Below, piece after piece: positions 1 to 7,130 of a DNA stretch of 8,845 nt (positions are counted from its first letter, which is position 1; every line of letters begins with the position of its first letter). The notes under the pieces are model-generated. The model saw only the letters and a program-made list of their open reading frames with translations. It was not told the origin of the DNA and searched no databases. Made by a program: the position numbers and the translations under genes. Source of the stretch: Saprospiraceae bacterium (GTDB lineage Bacteria; Bacteroidota; Bacteroidia; Chitinophagales; Saprospiraceae); NCBI GenBank assembly GCA_004297645.1, contig SCUG01000673.1:1-8845 (forward strand). The letters run 5' to 3'.

Positions 1-681
1 GGAAAATTCATTACTTCTTCGATAGGGAAAAAACTAATCATGAGCCTGACGGGGCTTTTCTTGATTTTGTTTTTAATCGTTCACTTATTGGGGAACCTTC
101 AGTTGTTGCATGACGACGAAGGCCAGGCATTTAATCTTTATGCCAGATTTATGACCACCAATCCTCTCATCAAGGTAATATCCTATTCACTATACACCTT
201 TATCTTATTGCATGCCATACTCGGAGTGGTATTATGGCGGCAAAACAGAGCTGCCAGAGGGAATCAGGCGTATGCCATGACGAAAGTCCGGGCGGTGAAC
301 ACCAACCCCGGTTTTGCAAAAAACATGGCGTGGCTGGGCATCATCGTTTTCGTTTTCCTGCTCATCCACATGTATCAGTTTTGGTTCCAAATGCACATGG
401 ATAATGTGCCCTATGCCACCTACGACGGTGAGGAGGTTAAAAACTTATTTGAGCCGGTCAGAGTGGCCTTTACCGACGTCACCTTCGTGGTATTTTATGT
501 CGTGTGTATGGTCATCATCGGATTTCACCTGTGGCACGGCTTCCAATCGGCATTTCAAACGCTGGGAATCAACCACCAGAAGTGGTCGCCAGTCATTCGG
601 TTTCTGGGGAAAGCCTATGCCATCATCATCCCGGCATTGTTTGCCCTTATTCCCATTGCCTTTTATATCAAATACGCATAG
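1..681 (+). CDS. sdhC: Succinate dehydrogenase cytochrome b558 subunit (5'-truncated)
   Basis: Membrane anchor of complex II. It holds two b hemes and passes electrons from the iron-sulfur subunit to the quinone pool (menaquinone expected in Bacteroidota). The frame is open from base 1 (GKFITSSIGKKLIM...), so the ATG at 40 is internal. The conserved SSIGKKLIMSLTG stretch of this family spans it, and only a few N-terminal residues are probably missing. Five hydrophobic helices are visible. Counted from the first visible codon, His28, His71, His123 and His176 fall in helices I to IV, as the four axial heme ligands do in the b558 family; His179 follows in the HLWHGFQSAF motif. This type uses one fused anchor, so the absence of sdhD is expected. 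sdhA begins 45 bases after the stop. Helix V shows no glutamate. The complex could instead act as a fumarate reductase, which sequence alone does not settle. Confidence 0.95.
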   Translation, partial: GKFITSSIGKKLIMSLTGLFLILFLIVHLLGNLQLLHDDEGQAFNLYARFMTTNPLIKVISYSLYTFILLHAILGVVLWRQNRAARGNQAYAMTKVRAVNTNPGFAKNMAWLGIIVFVFLLIHMYQFWFQMHMDNVPYATYDGEEVKNLFEPVRVAFTDVTFVVFYVVCMVIIGFHLWHGFQSAFQTLGINHQKWSPVIRFLGKAYAIIIPALFALIPIAFYIKYA

Positions 682-709
682 CCAAGCCAGGCCCGTTCTG
701 GGCTTGGTT
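680..709 (+). promoter_or_regulatory. Intercistronic hairpin between sdhC and sdhA
   Basis: CCAAGCC at 682-688 pairs perfectly with GGCTTGG at 701-707. The stem can extend outward by a G-T wobble and an A-T pair (680-681 with 708-709), and inward by two pairs if one G is bulged. The sequence TTAAAAATAT follows instead of a clean T-run. The hairpin begins directly at the sdhC stop and ends about 17 bases before the sdhA start. It may be a weak attenuator or an mRNA processing or stability element that adjusts the ratio of anchor to catalytic subunits. The structure is read directly; the role is inference. Confidence 0.45.
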
Positions 710-726
710 AAAAATATCATAGCAGT

Positions 727-2727
727 ATGAAACTGGATAATAAAGTACCTGCTGGCCCGATGGCCGAAAAGTGGACGCAGTACAAGAGTACCATGCCAAT
801 CGTTTCGCCAGACAACAAACGCCGGCTGGAAGTCATCGTTGTAGGCACAGGTTTGGCCGGGGCATCTGCCGCGGCATCATTGGGCGAGCTTGGATACAAT
901 GTCAAATGTTTTACCTTTCACGATAGCCCCCGCCGGGCGCACTCTATTGCTGCGCAGGGAGGCATCAATGCTTCTAAAAACTATAAAAACGACGGCGATA
1001 GCGACTACCGCTTGTTTTACGATACTGTAAAAGGCGGCGACTACCGCAGCCGGGAAGCCAATGTGTATCGTCTTGCACAAGTCAGTTGCGACATCATTGA
1101 CCAGTGTGTGGCCCAAGGTGTGCCGTTTGCCCGCGAGTACAGTGGCATGCTCGACACCCGTTCTTTCGGTGGGGTGCAGGTAAGCCGTACTTTTTATGCC
1201 CGCGGCCAAACCGGGCAACAATTACTCATTGGAGCCTACCAGGCTTTAAGCCGCCAGATTTCAACCGGAACGGTCGAAATGTACAACCGCCATGAGATGC
1301 TGGACCTGGTGCTCATTGACGGCAAGGCGCGGGGCATCATCGCCCGCAACCTGGTGACTGGCAAATTAGAGCGCTATGCCGCCCACGCCGTGGTGTTAGC
1401 CACCGGTGGCTACGCCAACGTATTTTACCTCTCCACCAATGCGATGGGATGCAATGTATCCGCTGCCTGGCGGGCAGCCCGCAAAGGTGCCCTTATGGCT
1501 AACCTTTGCTTTACCCAGATTCACCCCACCTGTATCCCGCAATATGGCGAATACCAGTCGAAGCTGACGTTGATGTCGGAGAGTCTGCGAAACGACGGAC
1601 GAGTGTGGGTGCCGAAAAAAGACGAAGATGCTAAAGCCATCCGCGAGGGCCGCAAGAAAGCCACTGACATACCCGAAGAAGACCGGGATTTTTACCTCGA
1701 ACGCCGCTACCCTTCCTACGGAAATTTAGTGCCACGCGACGTCGCCTCCCGTGCTGCTAAGGTAGAATGCGATAAGGGTCACGGCGTGGTGCCAACGGGC
1801 TTGGGCGTTTACCTCGATTTCTCCACCGCCATAGAGCGCTACGGCAAATCCAGGGCGCATGCCATGCACCTCGACAACGCCGGTGCGGCCACCATACGGC
1901 GGCTCGGCGAAGAAATCATCGAAGAAAAATATGGCAACCTCTTCGAGATGTACGAAAAAATCACCGGTGAAAATCCCTATCAAACGCCGATGAAGATATA
2001 CCCCGCCGCACACTATGCCATGGGCGGCCTATGGGTAGATTACAACCTGAGTACCAATATTCCGGGGCTATTCGCCCTCGGCGAATGCAACTTCAGCGAC
2101 CACGGCGCCAACCGCCTCGGAGCATCTGCCCTGATGCAGGGGTTGGCCGACGGCTATTTCGTAATTCCATATACCATCGGCACTTTCCTGGCGAGCGAAA
2201 TCCGTACGCCAAAATTCAAAACCGACACGCCTGAATTTGATGCCGCGGAAAAAGCGGTGAGTGAACGCATTGATACCTTGCTGAATAACAATGGCAGCGA
2301 ATCAGTCGAAAGTTTCCACCGCCGCCTCGGCAAAATTATGTGGGAATATGTGGGCATGTCCCGCAATGAAGCTGGTCTGAAAACGGCACGCCAAAAGATT
2401 CGGGAATTGCGGGCCGATTTTTACAAAAATGTTTTTGTGCCAGGTACGCGAGATGAGTACAACCCGGAATTAGAGAAAGCCTGCCGCGTGGCCGATTTCC
2501 TCGAAATGGGCGAGTTGCTCGCTGTGGATGCGCTCGAACGCCGGGAGAGTTGCGGCGGTCACTTCCGCGAAGAATCTCAAACGCCTGAAGGAGAAGCCAA
2601 ACGCGACGACGCCAACTTTTCCTACATCGCTGCCTGGGAATGGACCGATATTGAAAAAGAACCGGTGGTGCACAAAGAGCAACTCACTTATGAAGCCATT
2701 GAATTAAAGACCAGAAGTTATAAATAA
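727..2727 (+). CDS. sdhA: Succinate dehydrogenase flavoprotein subunit
   Basis: Catalytic subunit of complex II, on the cytoplasmic face of the inner membrane. It oxidises succinate to fumarate with covalently bound FAD and passes electrons to SdhB. At 666 residues it has the usual length of the Bacteroidota form. Visible motifs are the Rossmann dinucleotide-binding loop GTGLAG at residues 40-45, and RRAHSIAAQGG with His72 as the expected site of 8-alpha-histidyl FAD attachment. The HPT triad is at 266-268, SLRNDGR at 286-292, and PRDVASR at 336-342 with the catalytic proton-shuttle arginine region. HYAMGG at 429-434 carries the substrate-binding His, GECNFSDHGANRLGASAL lies at 452-469, and the C-terminal ERRESCGGHFREE begins at 604. 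The ATG at 727 gives the MKLDxKVPxGPxAEKW start typical of Bacteroidota SdhA, and no better upstream start is seen. No active-site residue appears missing. Fumarate reductase activity in the reverse direction cannot be excluded. Confidence 0.98.
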   Translation: MKLDNKVPAGPMAEKWTQYKSTMPIVSPDNKRRLEVIVVGTGLAGASAAASLGELGYNVKCFTFHDSPRRAHSIAAQGGINASKNYKNDGDSDYRLFYDTVKGGDYRSREANVYRLAQVSCDIIDQCVAQGVPFAREYSGMLDTRSFGGVQVSRTFYARGQTGQQLLIGAYQALSRQISTGTVEMYNRHEMLDLVLIDGKARGIIARNLVTGKLERYAAHAVVLATGGYANVFYLSTNAMGCNVSAAWRAARKGALMANLCFTQIHPTCIPQYGEYQSKLTLMSESLRNDGRVWVPKKDEDAKAIREGRKKATDIPEEDRDFYLERRYPSYGNLVPRDVASRAAKVECDKGHGVVPTGLGVYLDFSTAIERYGKSRAHAMHLDNAGAATIRRLGEEIIEEKYGNLFEMYEKITGENPYQTPMKIYPAAHYAMGGLWVDYNLSTNIPGLFALGECNFSDHGANRLGASALMQGLADGYFVIPYTIGTFLASEIRTPKFKTDTPEFDAAEKAVSERIDTLLNNNGSESVESFHRRLGKIMWEYVGMSRNEAGLKTARQKIRELRADFYKNVFVPGTRDEYNPELEKACRVADFLEMGELLAVDALERRESCGGHFREESQTPEGEAKRDDANFSYIAAWEWTDIEKEPVVHKEQLTYEAIELKTRSYK

Positions 2728-2729
2728 TA

Positions 2730-2821
2730 GCGTATTGGCGCGTTAGCGAATTGGCGCCTTGGCATACCAGGTAATTTCCGGGCTAAAATGCTAAAACGCT
2801 AAATCGCCAACACGCCGAAGA
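2730..2821. repeat. Inverted pair of degenerate 8-base repeat arrays between sdhA and sdhB
   Basis: The 106-base sdhA-sdhB gap is almost entirely periodic. The left half reads in 8-base steps: GCGTATTG (2730), GCGCGTTA (2738), GCGAATTG (2746), GCGCCTTG (2754), GCATACCA (2762). The right half does the same: GCTAAAAT (2782), GCTAAAAC (2790), GCTAAATC (2798), GCCAACAC (2806), GCCGAAGA (2814). Read on the reverse strand, the right half has the same consensus as the left, TTRGCGNN, so the two arrays face each other. Bases 2737-2756 pair with 2797-2816 at 16 of 20 positions plus one G-T wobble, around a 40-base loop. In mRNA this would place an imperfect stem-loop just before the sdhB start. It could tune sdhB translation or protect the transcript, or it may be a dispersed non-coding repeat. 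The pattern is directly seen; function is unknown. Confidence 0.7.
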
Positions 2822-2833
2822 AAAATTCTCCGC

Positions 2834-3580
2834 ATGAAACTTACTTTGAAAGTCTGGAGACAAAAAAATGCCTCAGCAAAGGGCCAATACGAAACCTACC
2901 AGGTGGAGGCCAGCGAGCACATGAGTTTTCTCGAAATGATGGACGTGCTCAACGAGCGGCTTATCAACGAGAAAAAGGAACCCGTGGCTTATGAGCACGA
3001 TTGCCGCGAGGGCATTTGCGGCGCTTGCAGCATGGTCATCAACGGCCAGCCGCATGGCCCTATGACCGGTACCACAACCTGTCAGCTCCACATGCGCAAT
3101 TTCAAAGACGGCGATACCATTCACATTGACCCCTTCCGGGCCAAGGGTTTTCCCGTCATCAAAGACCTCGTGGTGGACCGCGCTGCATTCGACCGCATTC
3201 TTCAGGCAGGTGGTTTTATCTCCGTCAACACGGGTGCAGCAGTTGATGGCAATGTTATTCCCATCGCTAAAGAATCCGCCTCGAAATCAATGGATGCCGC
3301 CGCTTGTATCGGTTGTGGAGCTTGCGTCGCAGCCTGCCCGAATGCCTCGGCCATGCTTTTTGTGAGTGCCAAGGTTTCCCACCTCGCCCTGTTGCCTCAA
3401 GGCCGGGTGGAAGCGAAGCGCCGGGCCTTGAACATGGTGCGCCAAATGGACGCCGAAGGCTTCGGCAACTGTTCCAACGTGACGGCTTGCGAGGCAGAAT
3501 GCCCGAAAAATATTTCCGTGGTAAATATTGCCCGGCTCAACCGGGAGTTTCTGAGCGCGTCGCTCAAGGCTGAAGAATAG
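2834..3580 (+). CDS. sdhB: Succinate dehydrogenase iron-sulfur subunit
   Basis: Electron-transfer subunit of complex II, linking the SdhA flavin to the heme/quinone sites of SdhC through three iron-sulfur clusters. The N-terminal ferredoxin-like domain carries Cys57, Cys62, Cys65 and Cys83 (CREGICGAC...C) for the [2Fe-2S] centre. The C-terminal ferredoxin domain has CIGCGACVAACP, with Cys158, 161, 164 and 168, and a second group Cys213, Cys219 and Cys223 (CSNVTACEAECP). By family precedent Cys158/161/164/223 bind [4Fe-4S] and Cys168/213/219 bind [3Fe-4S]. All eleven expected cysteines are present. The 248-residue length is normal for the b558-associated type. The start at 2834 gives MKLTLKVWRQ, the expected first beta strand, with only an A-rich leader and no clear Shine-Dalgarno sequence. 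It is the last gene of the operon; a strong terminator hairpin begins about 30 bases after the stop. Confidence 0.98.
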   Translation: MKLTLKVWRQKNASAKGQYETYQVEASEHMSFLEMMDVLNERLINEKKEPVAYEHDCREGICGACSMVINGQPHGPMTGTTTCQLHMRNFKDGDTIHIDPFRAKGFPVIKDLVVDRAAFDRILQAGGFISVNTGAAVDGNVIPIAKESASKSMDAAACIGCGACVAACPNASAMLFVSAKVSHLALLPQGRVEAKRRALNMVRQMDAEGFGNCSNVTACEAECPKNISVVNIARLNREFLSASLKAEE

Positions 3581-3613
3581 GCTCCTGAACTGCTTTTCCA
3601 TTGGTTTATTATA

Positions 3614-3656
3614 AAAATCAGGGAGGCCCCGGTGCTGCCGGAGTCTCCCTGATTTT
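3614..3656 (+). terminator. Intrinsic terminator of the sdhCAB operon
   Basis: Bases 3614-3632 pair with 3638-3656 around the 5-base loop TGCTG. Of 19 stem positions, 17 are Watson-Crick, one is a G-T wobble and one is a C-A mismatch. The stem has A-rich and T-rich feet (AAAATCAGGGAG / CTCCCTGATTTT), so it can act as a terminator for transcription from either side, though only + strand genes flank it here. It starts 33 bases after the sdhB stop. Confidence 0.85.
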
Positions 3657-3658
3657 CT

Positions 3659-3738
3659 TATACTTCTGGCCGTTGCCAGTAGCCACAGCCCATAGCCGGA
3701 AGCCAAAATCCAATCAAGCACTAACGCCCAGAAGTATA
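3659..3738. repeat. Hairpin enclosing a degenerate 7-base repeat
   Basis: TATACTTCTGGCCGTT (3659-3674) is inversely repeated at 3723-3738, with 15 of 16 positions complementary. The 48-base interior is degenerate and periodic: GCC recurs at spacings of 7, 6, 7 and 7 bases (GCCAGTA, GCCACA, GCCCATA, GCCGGAA, GCCAAAA), fading to TCC. The hairpin starts two bases after the terminator stem and directly abuts the next inverted-repeat element. It does not look coding. Its function is unknown. Short-period intergenic repeats of this kind may be slippage-derived or a dispersed repeat family, and the window holds only this one copy. Confidence 0.6.
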
Positions 3739-3838
3739 GGAACGTGCGCAAAACAACCTGCCGAATTCACCGGGTGACTTCGAGTCACCCGGTGAATTGG
3801 TTTAGTAAAAACTTACCAAGTTATTTTGCGCACGTTCC
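3739..3838. repeat. 100-base element with terminal inverted repeats (MITE-like or palindromic)
   Basis: The ends are perfect 15-base inverted repeats, GGAACGTGCGCAAAA (3739-3753) and TTTTGCGCACGTTCC (3824-3838). They extend to 22 bases with two mismatches (3739-3760 against 3817-3838). Inside is a perfect 16-bp hairpin, AATTCACCGGGTGACT (3764-3779) against 3783-3798, with only TCG as loop. The element is flanked by ATA on both sides (3736-3738 and 3839-3841), which could be a 3-base target duplication or chance. No protein is encoded. Terminal repeats plus possible target duplication suggest a miniature inverted-repeat transposable element moved in trans. An extragenic palindrome or structured RNA is an alternative. 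Confidence 0.55.
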
Positions 3839-4146
3839 ATAAATTCCATTCCCTTTCAGGCCTGTAAAGAAGCATTTGGCTTTTTTCGTTCGTTACTCTT
3901 TTTACATCGCCAAAGAAAGATTACTGTACCGGCTGAGACATAAATTCGAGACGGTCTATCAATAAATTTATTTTTCTCACTACATTAGCGGGCTTCTTAT
4001 TACCTTTTACAATGACCGAAACAGAAATACTCACATTGAACAACTCCAACACAACATTCCACTCCAATTTCTTGAACCATTTCATTTTCGAGGTAAAAAG
4101 ACCGGGAATCTGTATCCTATTATTTCACTAATAAAAATGCTTAAGT
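3839..4146 (+). other. AT-rich leader and presumed promoter region of the SusC-like gene
   Basis: About 308 bases with no convincing gene. The susC/susD promoter must lie here or in the preceding repeats, since the sdh terminator is upstream. Near-matches to the Bacteroidota -7 element TAnnTTTG occur at 3963-3970 (TAAATTTA) and 4001-4008 (TACCTTTT), each one base off. Neither has a TTG at the expected -33 spacing, so I do not call a promoter. A weak dyad TTTGGC (3875-3880) / GCCAAA (3909-3914) encloses a T-rich stretch. The start codon is preceded by an A-rich, Shine-Dalgarno-poor leader (AATAAAAATGCTTAAGT). Confidence 0.4.
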
Positions 4147-7104
4147 ATGAAACAACTCACTACGTTACTCATGCTGTGCACCCTGATGTGCTTTGCTTTC
4201 ACGGAAAGCATGGCCCAATTCACGGTAAATGGCACGGTAAAAGATGGCGCTGGCACACCGCTGATTGGAGTCAGCGTGTTAGTTCAGGGAACCAGCGCCG
4301 GTACCGTCACCGATGTTGACGGAGCTTTTAGTCTTCGAATAGCTGAAAGCAATGCTGTTCTTCAATTTTCCTACACGGGTTTCCGCAGCGAAACGGTTGA
4401 CGTTTCCGCAGGAAACAACACTGTCGCTCTCGTGATGTCGGAAGACATTAGCAACCTCGAAGAGGTTGTTGTCACCGGCTTGGCAACCACCGTGAAGCGG
4501 TCCAATCTCGCCAACTCTGTGGCTCGAATAGATGCCAAAGATTTGACGGGTATTGCCTCGCAAACTACAGTGGATGCAGCCTTGTACGGCAAATTCACCG
4601 GAGCTGAGATTCGCGCCAATTCGGGCGCACCCGGTGGCGGTATTTCTTTCAAACTGAGAGGAACCACCTCCATCAACGGCTCCTCGCAGCCGCTCATAAT
4701 CCTGGATGGGGTTTACATTGACAACTCCTCCATTCCCGCCGGTTTGAATGTCGTATCAGCCGCAGCCAGCGGGGGGAGTACTTCGAATCAAGACAACCCT
4801 TCCAACCGCCTCGCCGACATTGACCCGAACGACATCGAGTCTGTCGAGATTCTTAAAGGTGCCTCGGCAGCGGCCATCTACGGCTCCCGCGCTTCTGGTG
4901 GTGTGGTCATCATTACCACCAAAAGAGGGGAAGCCGGCAAGACCAGAATCAACCTTTCTCAGTCCATCGGTCAAACCACCATTCTCAACCCATTAGGTGT
5001 TCGGCAATGGACCGAAGAGCGCGTGTTGGGTTCCAACTTCGCTGGCGACATTGATGCTTTCAAAGCAGCACAAGCCAATGGCACTTTGCACGATTATGAG
5101 GATCTGCTGTATGGGGAAAAAGGGATGTTGTACAATACCCGGCTCAGCATGAGTGGTGGCACGGACAAAACCAAATTCTATGTAGGCGGCACCTACAAGA
5201 ATGAAGAGGGCATCGTGAAAAACACCGGTTATGACAAAGCGGCTGCACGTATAAACGTGGACCATCAGCTATCGAAGAACTTCGACGTGGCACTTTCTTC
5301 CAATTACATTTGGTCTTCTGCCGACAGGGGATTTTTCAACAACGACAACTCCGGAACAACGATGGGCATCGCCCTGACTTCGACACCATCGTGGGCGCAG
5401 TTGTTGCCGAATGCAGCCGGCGTCTATCCTTCCAATCCTTATGCACCCTCCAACTTCTTAGAAACGGCAGCCCTTGTGACCAACAACGAGACTATCAACC
5501 GATTCATTGGTGGGGGTACATTTACCGCCAAGATTCTCACGCAGGAAAATTCATCCTTGAAGTTCATTTTCCGCGGTGGCATTGACTTTTACAACCTGAA
5601 TACCACAGCCATCTTCCCGAACTCCGTTCAGTTTCAGCGCGATGGTGCCGGCCTCAACGGGGTGTCTGTGCAAGGGTTCACGAAGAATTTCAACACCAAC
5701 TACGATGCGTTTCTCGTGCACAGCTTCATCACCGGAAGCGGCATCAATTTCAGAACATCGTTGGGGTACACCCAACAGGATTTCGACCAGAACACCATTC
5801 TTGGCCAGGCTTCCAATATGATTGGTTTGCAAACCAACCTCGACCAGAGTGGTTCAAGGAATGTCACCCAAACCCGGTTGATTCAGCAAGACAAAGGCTT
5901 TTTTGGCCAGGAAGAATTCAACTACAACGACCAGATTATTGCTACCGTCGGAGTTCGTGCCGACAAGTCCTCCAACAATGGTGACGTGAACAAACTGTAT
6001 TACTACCCGAAGGCGAACATCGCCATCAACCTGAGCAATTTCGGCTTTTGGAATAGCGAAGGCGCGCTCTATTTATTAAAATTGAGGGCCGCCTACGGCG
6101 AATCCGGGAACTTCGCCACCTTCGGTGCGAAATCCACCATCATGAATTCGGCCATTGTCAACGGTGTGGCAGGCGTGCAGGTGCCCGACCTTTTGGGCAA
6201 CAAAGACGTTGGGCCGGAAAGACAGAAGGAGTTCGAAGTTGGCTTCGATGCCGAGGTGAGCAATGCCGTAGCGCTGGATTTCAGCTACTACATCAAGACG
6301 GTTGATGACCTTTTGCTGAATGCCGATGTGCCCACTTCATCGGGTTTCTCCAGCCGGGTTACAAATGCCGCTTCCCTCGAAAACAAGGGCTATGAAGCGG
6401 GACTGAGTCTCAACCTTTTCAAATCCAGTGATTTCCAATGGGGCGCCCGCTTTGGTTTCTGGAAAAATACCGCCAAGGTTACCAAACTGTTGGTGCCTTC
6501 CTACACCACCGGTGGATTTGCTGATTTCCTCGGTAACTTTAGAGTTAAAGAAGGCCACAGCCCCACTGAAATTATTGGCGTAGGTCCGAATCCCGATGCA
6601 GATGGTCTCGTCGTTTACGGCGATGCCGAGCCTGATTTCCAGCTTTCCTGGACCAACTCCATTTCCTGGAAAAACTTCGACTTCACCATGCTCTGGCATT
6701 GGAAGCAAGGGGGTGAAAATATCAACTTGTCGGCCTTGTTGTTCGACCTGAATGAGACGACTTACGACTTCGATAATTTCGGCCTCGACCCAACCAGAGC
6801 TTTGCCCAATGGGCCATACCGCCTGAGCCAGCTTGGGGTGAACACCGCTCCTTACATCGAAGATGCAGGATACATCCGTCTGCGGGAAGTAGGTCTGTAT
6901 TATACGCTGCCCAATGATTTGGTTCCTGGGCTGGAAAGTATCCGCATTGGTTTCTCCGGCAACAACCTCATCAATATTTTCGATTATAGCAGCTACGACC
7001 CGGAAGTCTCAAACTTTGGCGCCAACGGCTTATCCACCGGCGTGGAAGTGACTCCGTTCCCATCTGCGAAGCGGTTTGATTTTCACGTAAATGTTACTTT
7101 CTAA
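4147..7104 (+). CDS. SusC/RagA-type TonB-dependent outer-membrane transporter
   Basis: Predicted 22-strand outer-membrane barrel that imports a bound ligand (glycan, peptide or other oligomer) using TonB energy, with the SusD-like protein as lid. The 985 residues are typical of the family. A signal peptide ends at about Ala23 (ESMA|QF). A carboxypeptidase-D regulatory-like beta domain follows (about 25-98: VNGTVKDGAGTPLIGVSV, then DVDGAFSL and FSYTGFRSE), then a TonB-box-like NLEEVVVTG at 103-111. The plug domain (about 115-262) carries the SusC signature: LIILDGVYID at 183-192, and IDPNDIESVEILKGASAAAIYGSRASGGVVIITTKRG from 225. The C-terminus has YDPEVS at 950-955 and ends VNVTF, a usual aromatic barrel terminus. 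There is no N-terminal STN domain, so sigma/anti-sigma signalling is not indicated. The susD-like gene follows after 26 bases. Substrate is unknown: no hydrolase or regulator is nearby. Confidence 0.96.
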   Translation: MKQLTTLLMLCTLMCFAFTESMAQFTVNGTVKDGAGTPLIGVSVLVQGTSAGTVTDVDGAFSLRIAESNAVLQFSYTGFRSETVDVSAGNNTVALVMSEDISNLEEVVVTGLATTVKRSNLANSVARIDAKDLTGIASQTTVDAALYGKFTGAEIRANSGAPGGGISFKLRGTTSINGSSQPLIILDGVYIDNSSIPAGLNVVSAAASGGSTSNQDNPSNRLADIDPNDIESVEILKGASAAAIYGSRASGGVVIITTKRGEAGKTRINLSQSIGQTTILNPLGVRQWTEERVLGSNFAGDIDAFKAAQANGTLHDYEDLLYGEKGMLYNTRLSMSGGTDKTKFYVGGTYKNEEGIVKNTGYDKAAARINVDHQLSKNFDVALSSNYIWSSADRGFFNNDNSGTTMGIALTSTPSWAQLLPNAAGVYPSNPYAPSNFLETAALVTNNETINRFIGGGTFTAKILTQENSSLKFIFRGGIDFYNLNTTAIFPNSVQFQRDGAGLNGVSVQGFTKNFNTNYDAFLVHSFITGSGINFRTSLGYTQQDFDQNTILGQASNMIGLQTNLDQSGSRNVTQTRLIQQDKGFFGQEEFNYNDQIIATVGVRADKSSNNGDVNKLYYYPKANIAINLSNFGFWNSEGALYLLKLRAAYGESGNFATFGAKSTIMNSAIVNGVAGVQVPDLLGNKDVGPERQKEFEVGFDAEVSNAVALDFSYYIKTVDDLLLNADVPTSSGFSSRVTNAASLENKGYEAGLSLNLFKSSDFQWGARFGFWKNTAKVTKLLVPSYTTGGFADFLGNFRVKEGHSPTEIIGVGPNPDADGLVVYGDAEPDFQLSWTNSISWKNFDFTMLWHWKQGGENINLSALLFDLNETTYDFDNFGLDPTRALPNGPYRLSQLGVNTAPYIEDAGYIRLREVGLYYTLPNDLVPGLESIRIGFSGNNLINIFDYSSYDPEVSNFGANGLSTGVEVTPFPSAKRFDFHVNVTF

Positions 7105-7130
7105 CTCATCCACCTTAAAAGAAAAATATC

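Noticed and set aside
40..681. Complete sdhC starting at the ATG at 40
   Set aside because: Conserved in-frame sequence continues upstream to base 1, so the gene is truncated by the contig edge and this Met is internal.
2728..2833. CRISPR-like array in the sdhA-sdhB gap
   Set aside because: The period is 8 bases with degenerate units and no spacer structure, so it is a short-period repeat, not CRISPR.
3287..3751. 154-codon minus-strand open frame overlapping the end of sdhB and the downstream hairpins
   Set aside because: It crosses the sdh terminator and the heptad repeat and lies antisense to the iron-sulfur cysteine region, with no protein family features.
3963..4008. Possible Bacteroidota -7 promoter elements (TAAATTTA, TACCTTTT)
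   Set aside because: Each misses the last consensus base and lacks a TTG at the expected -33 spacing. Matches this weak are expected by chance in AT-rich DNA.
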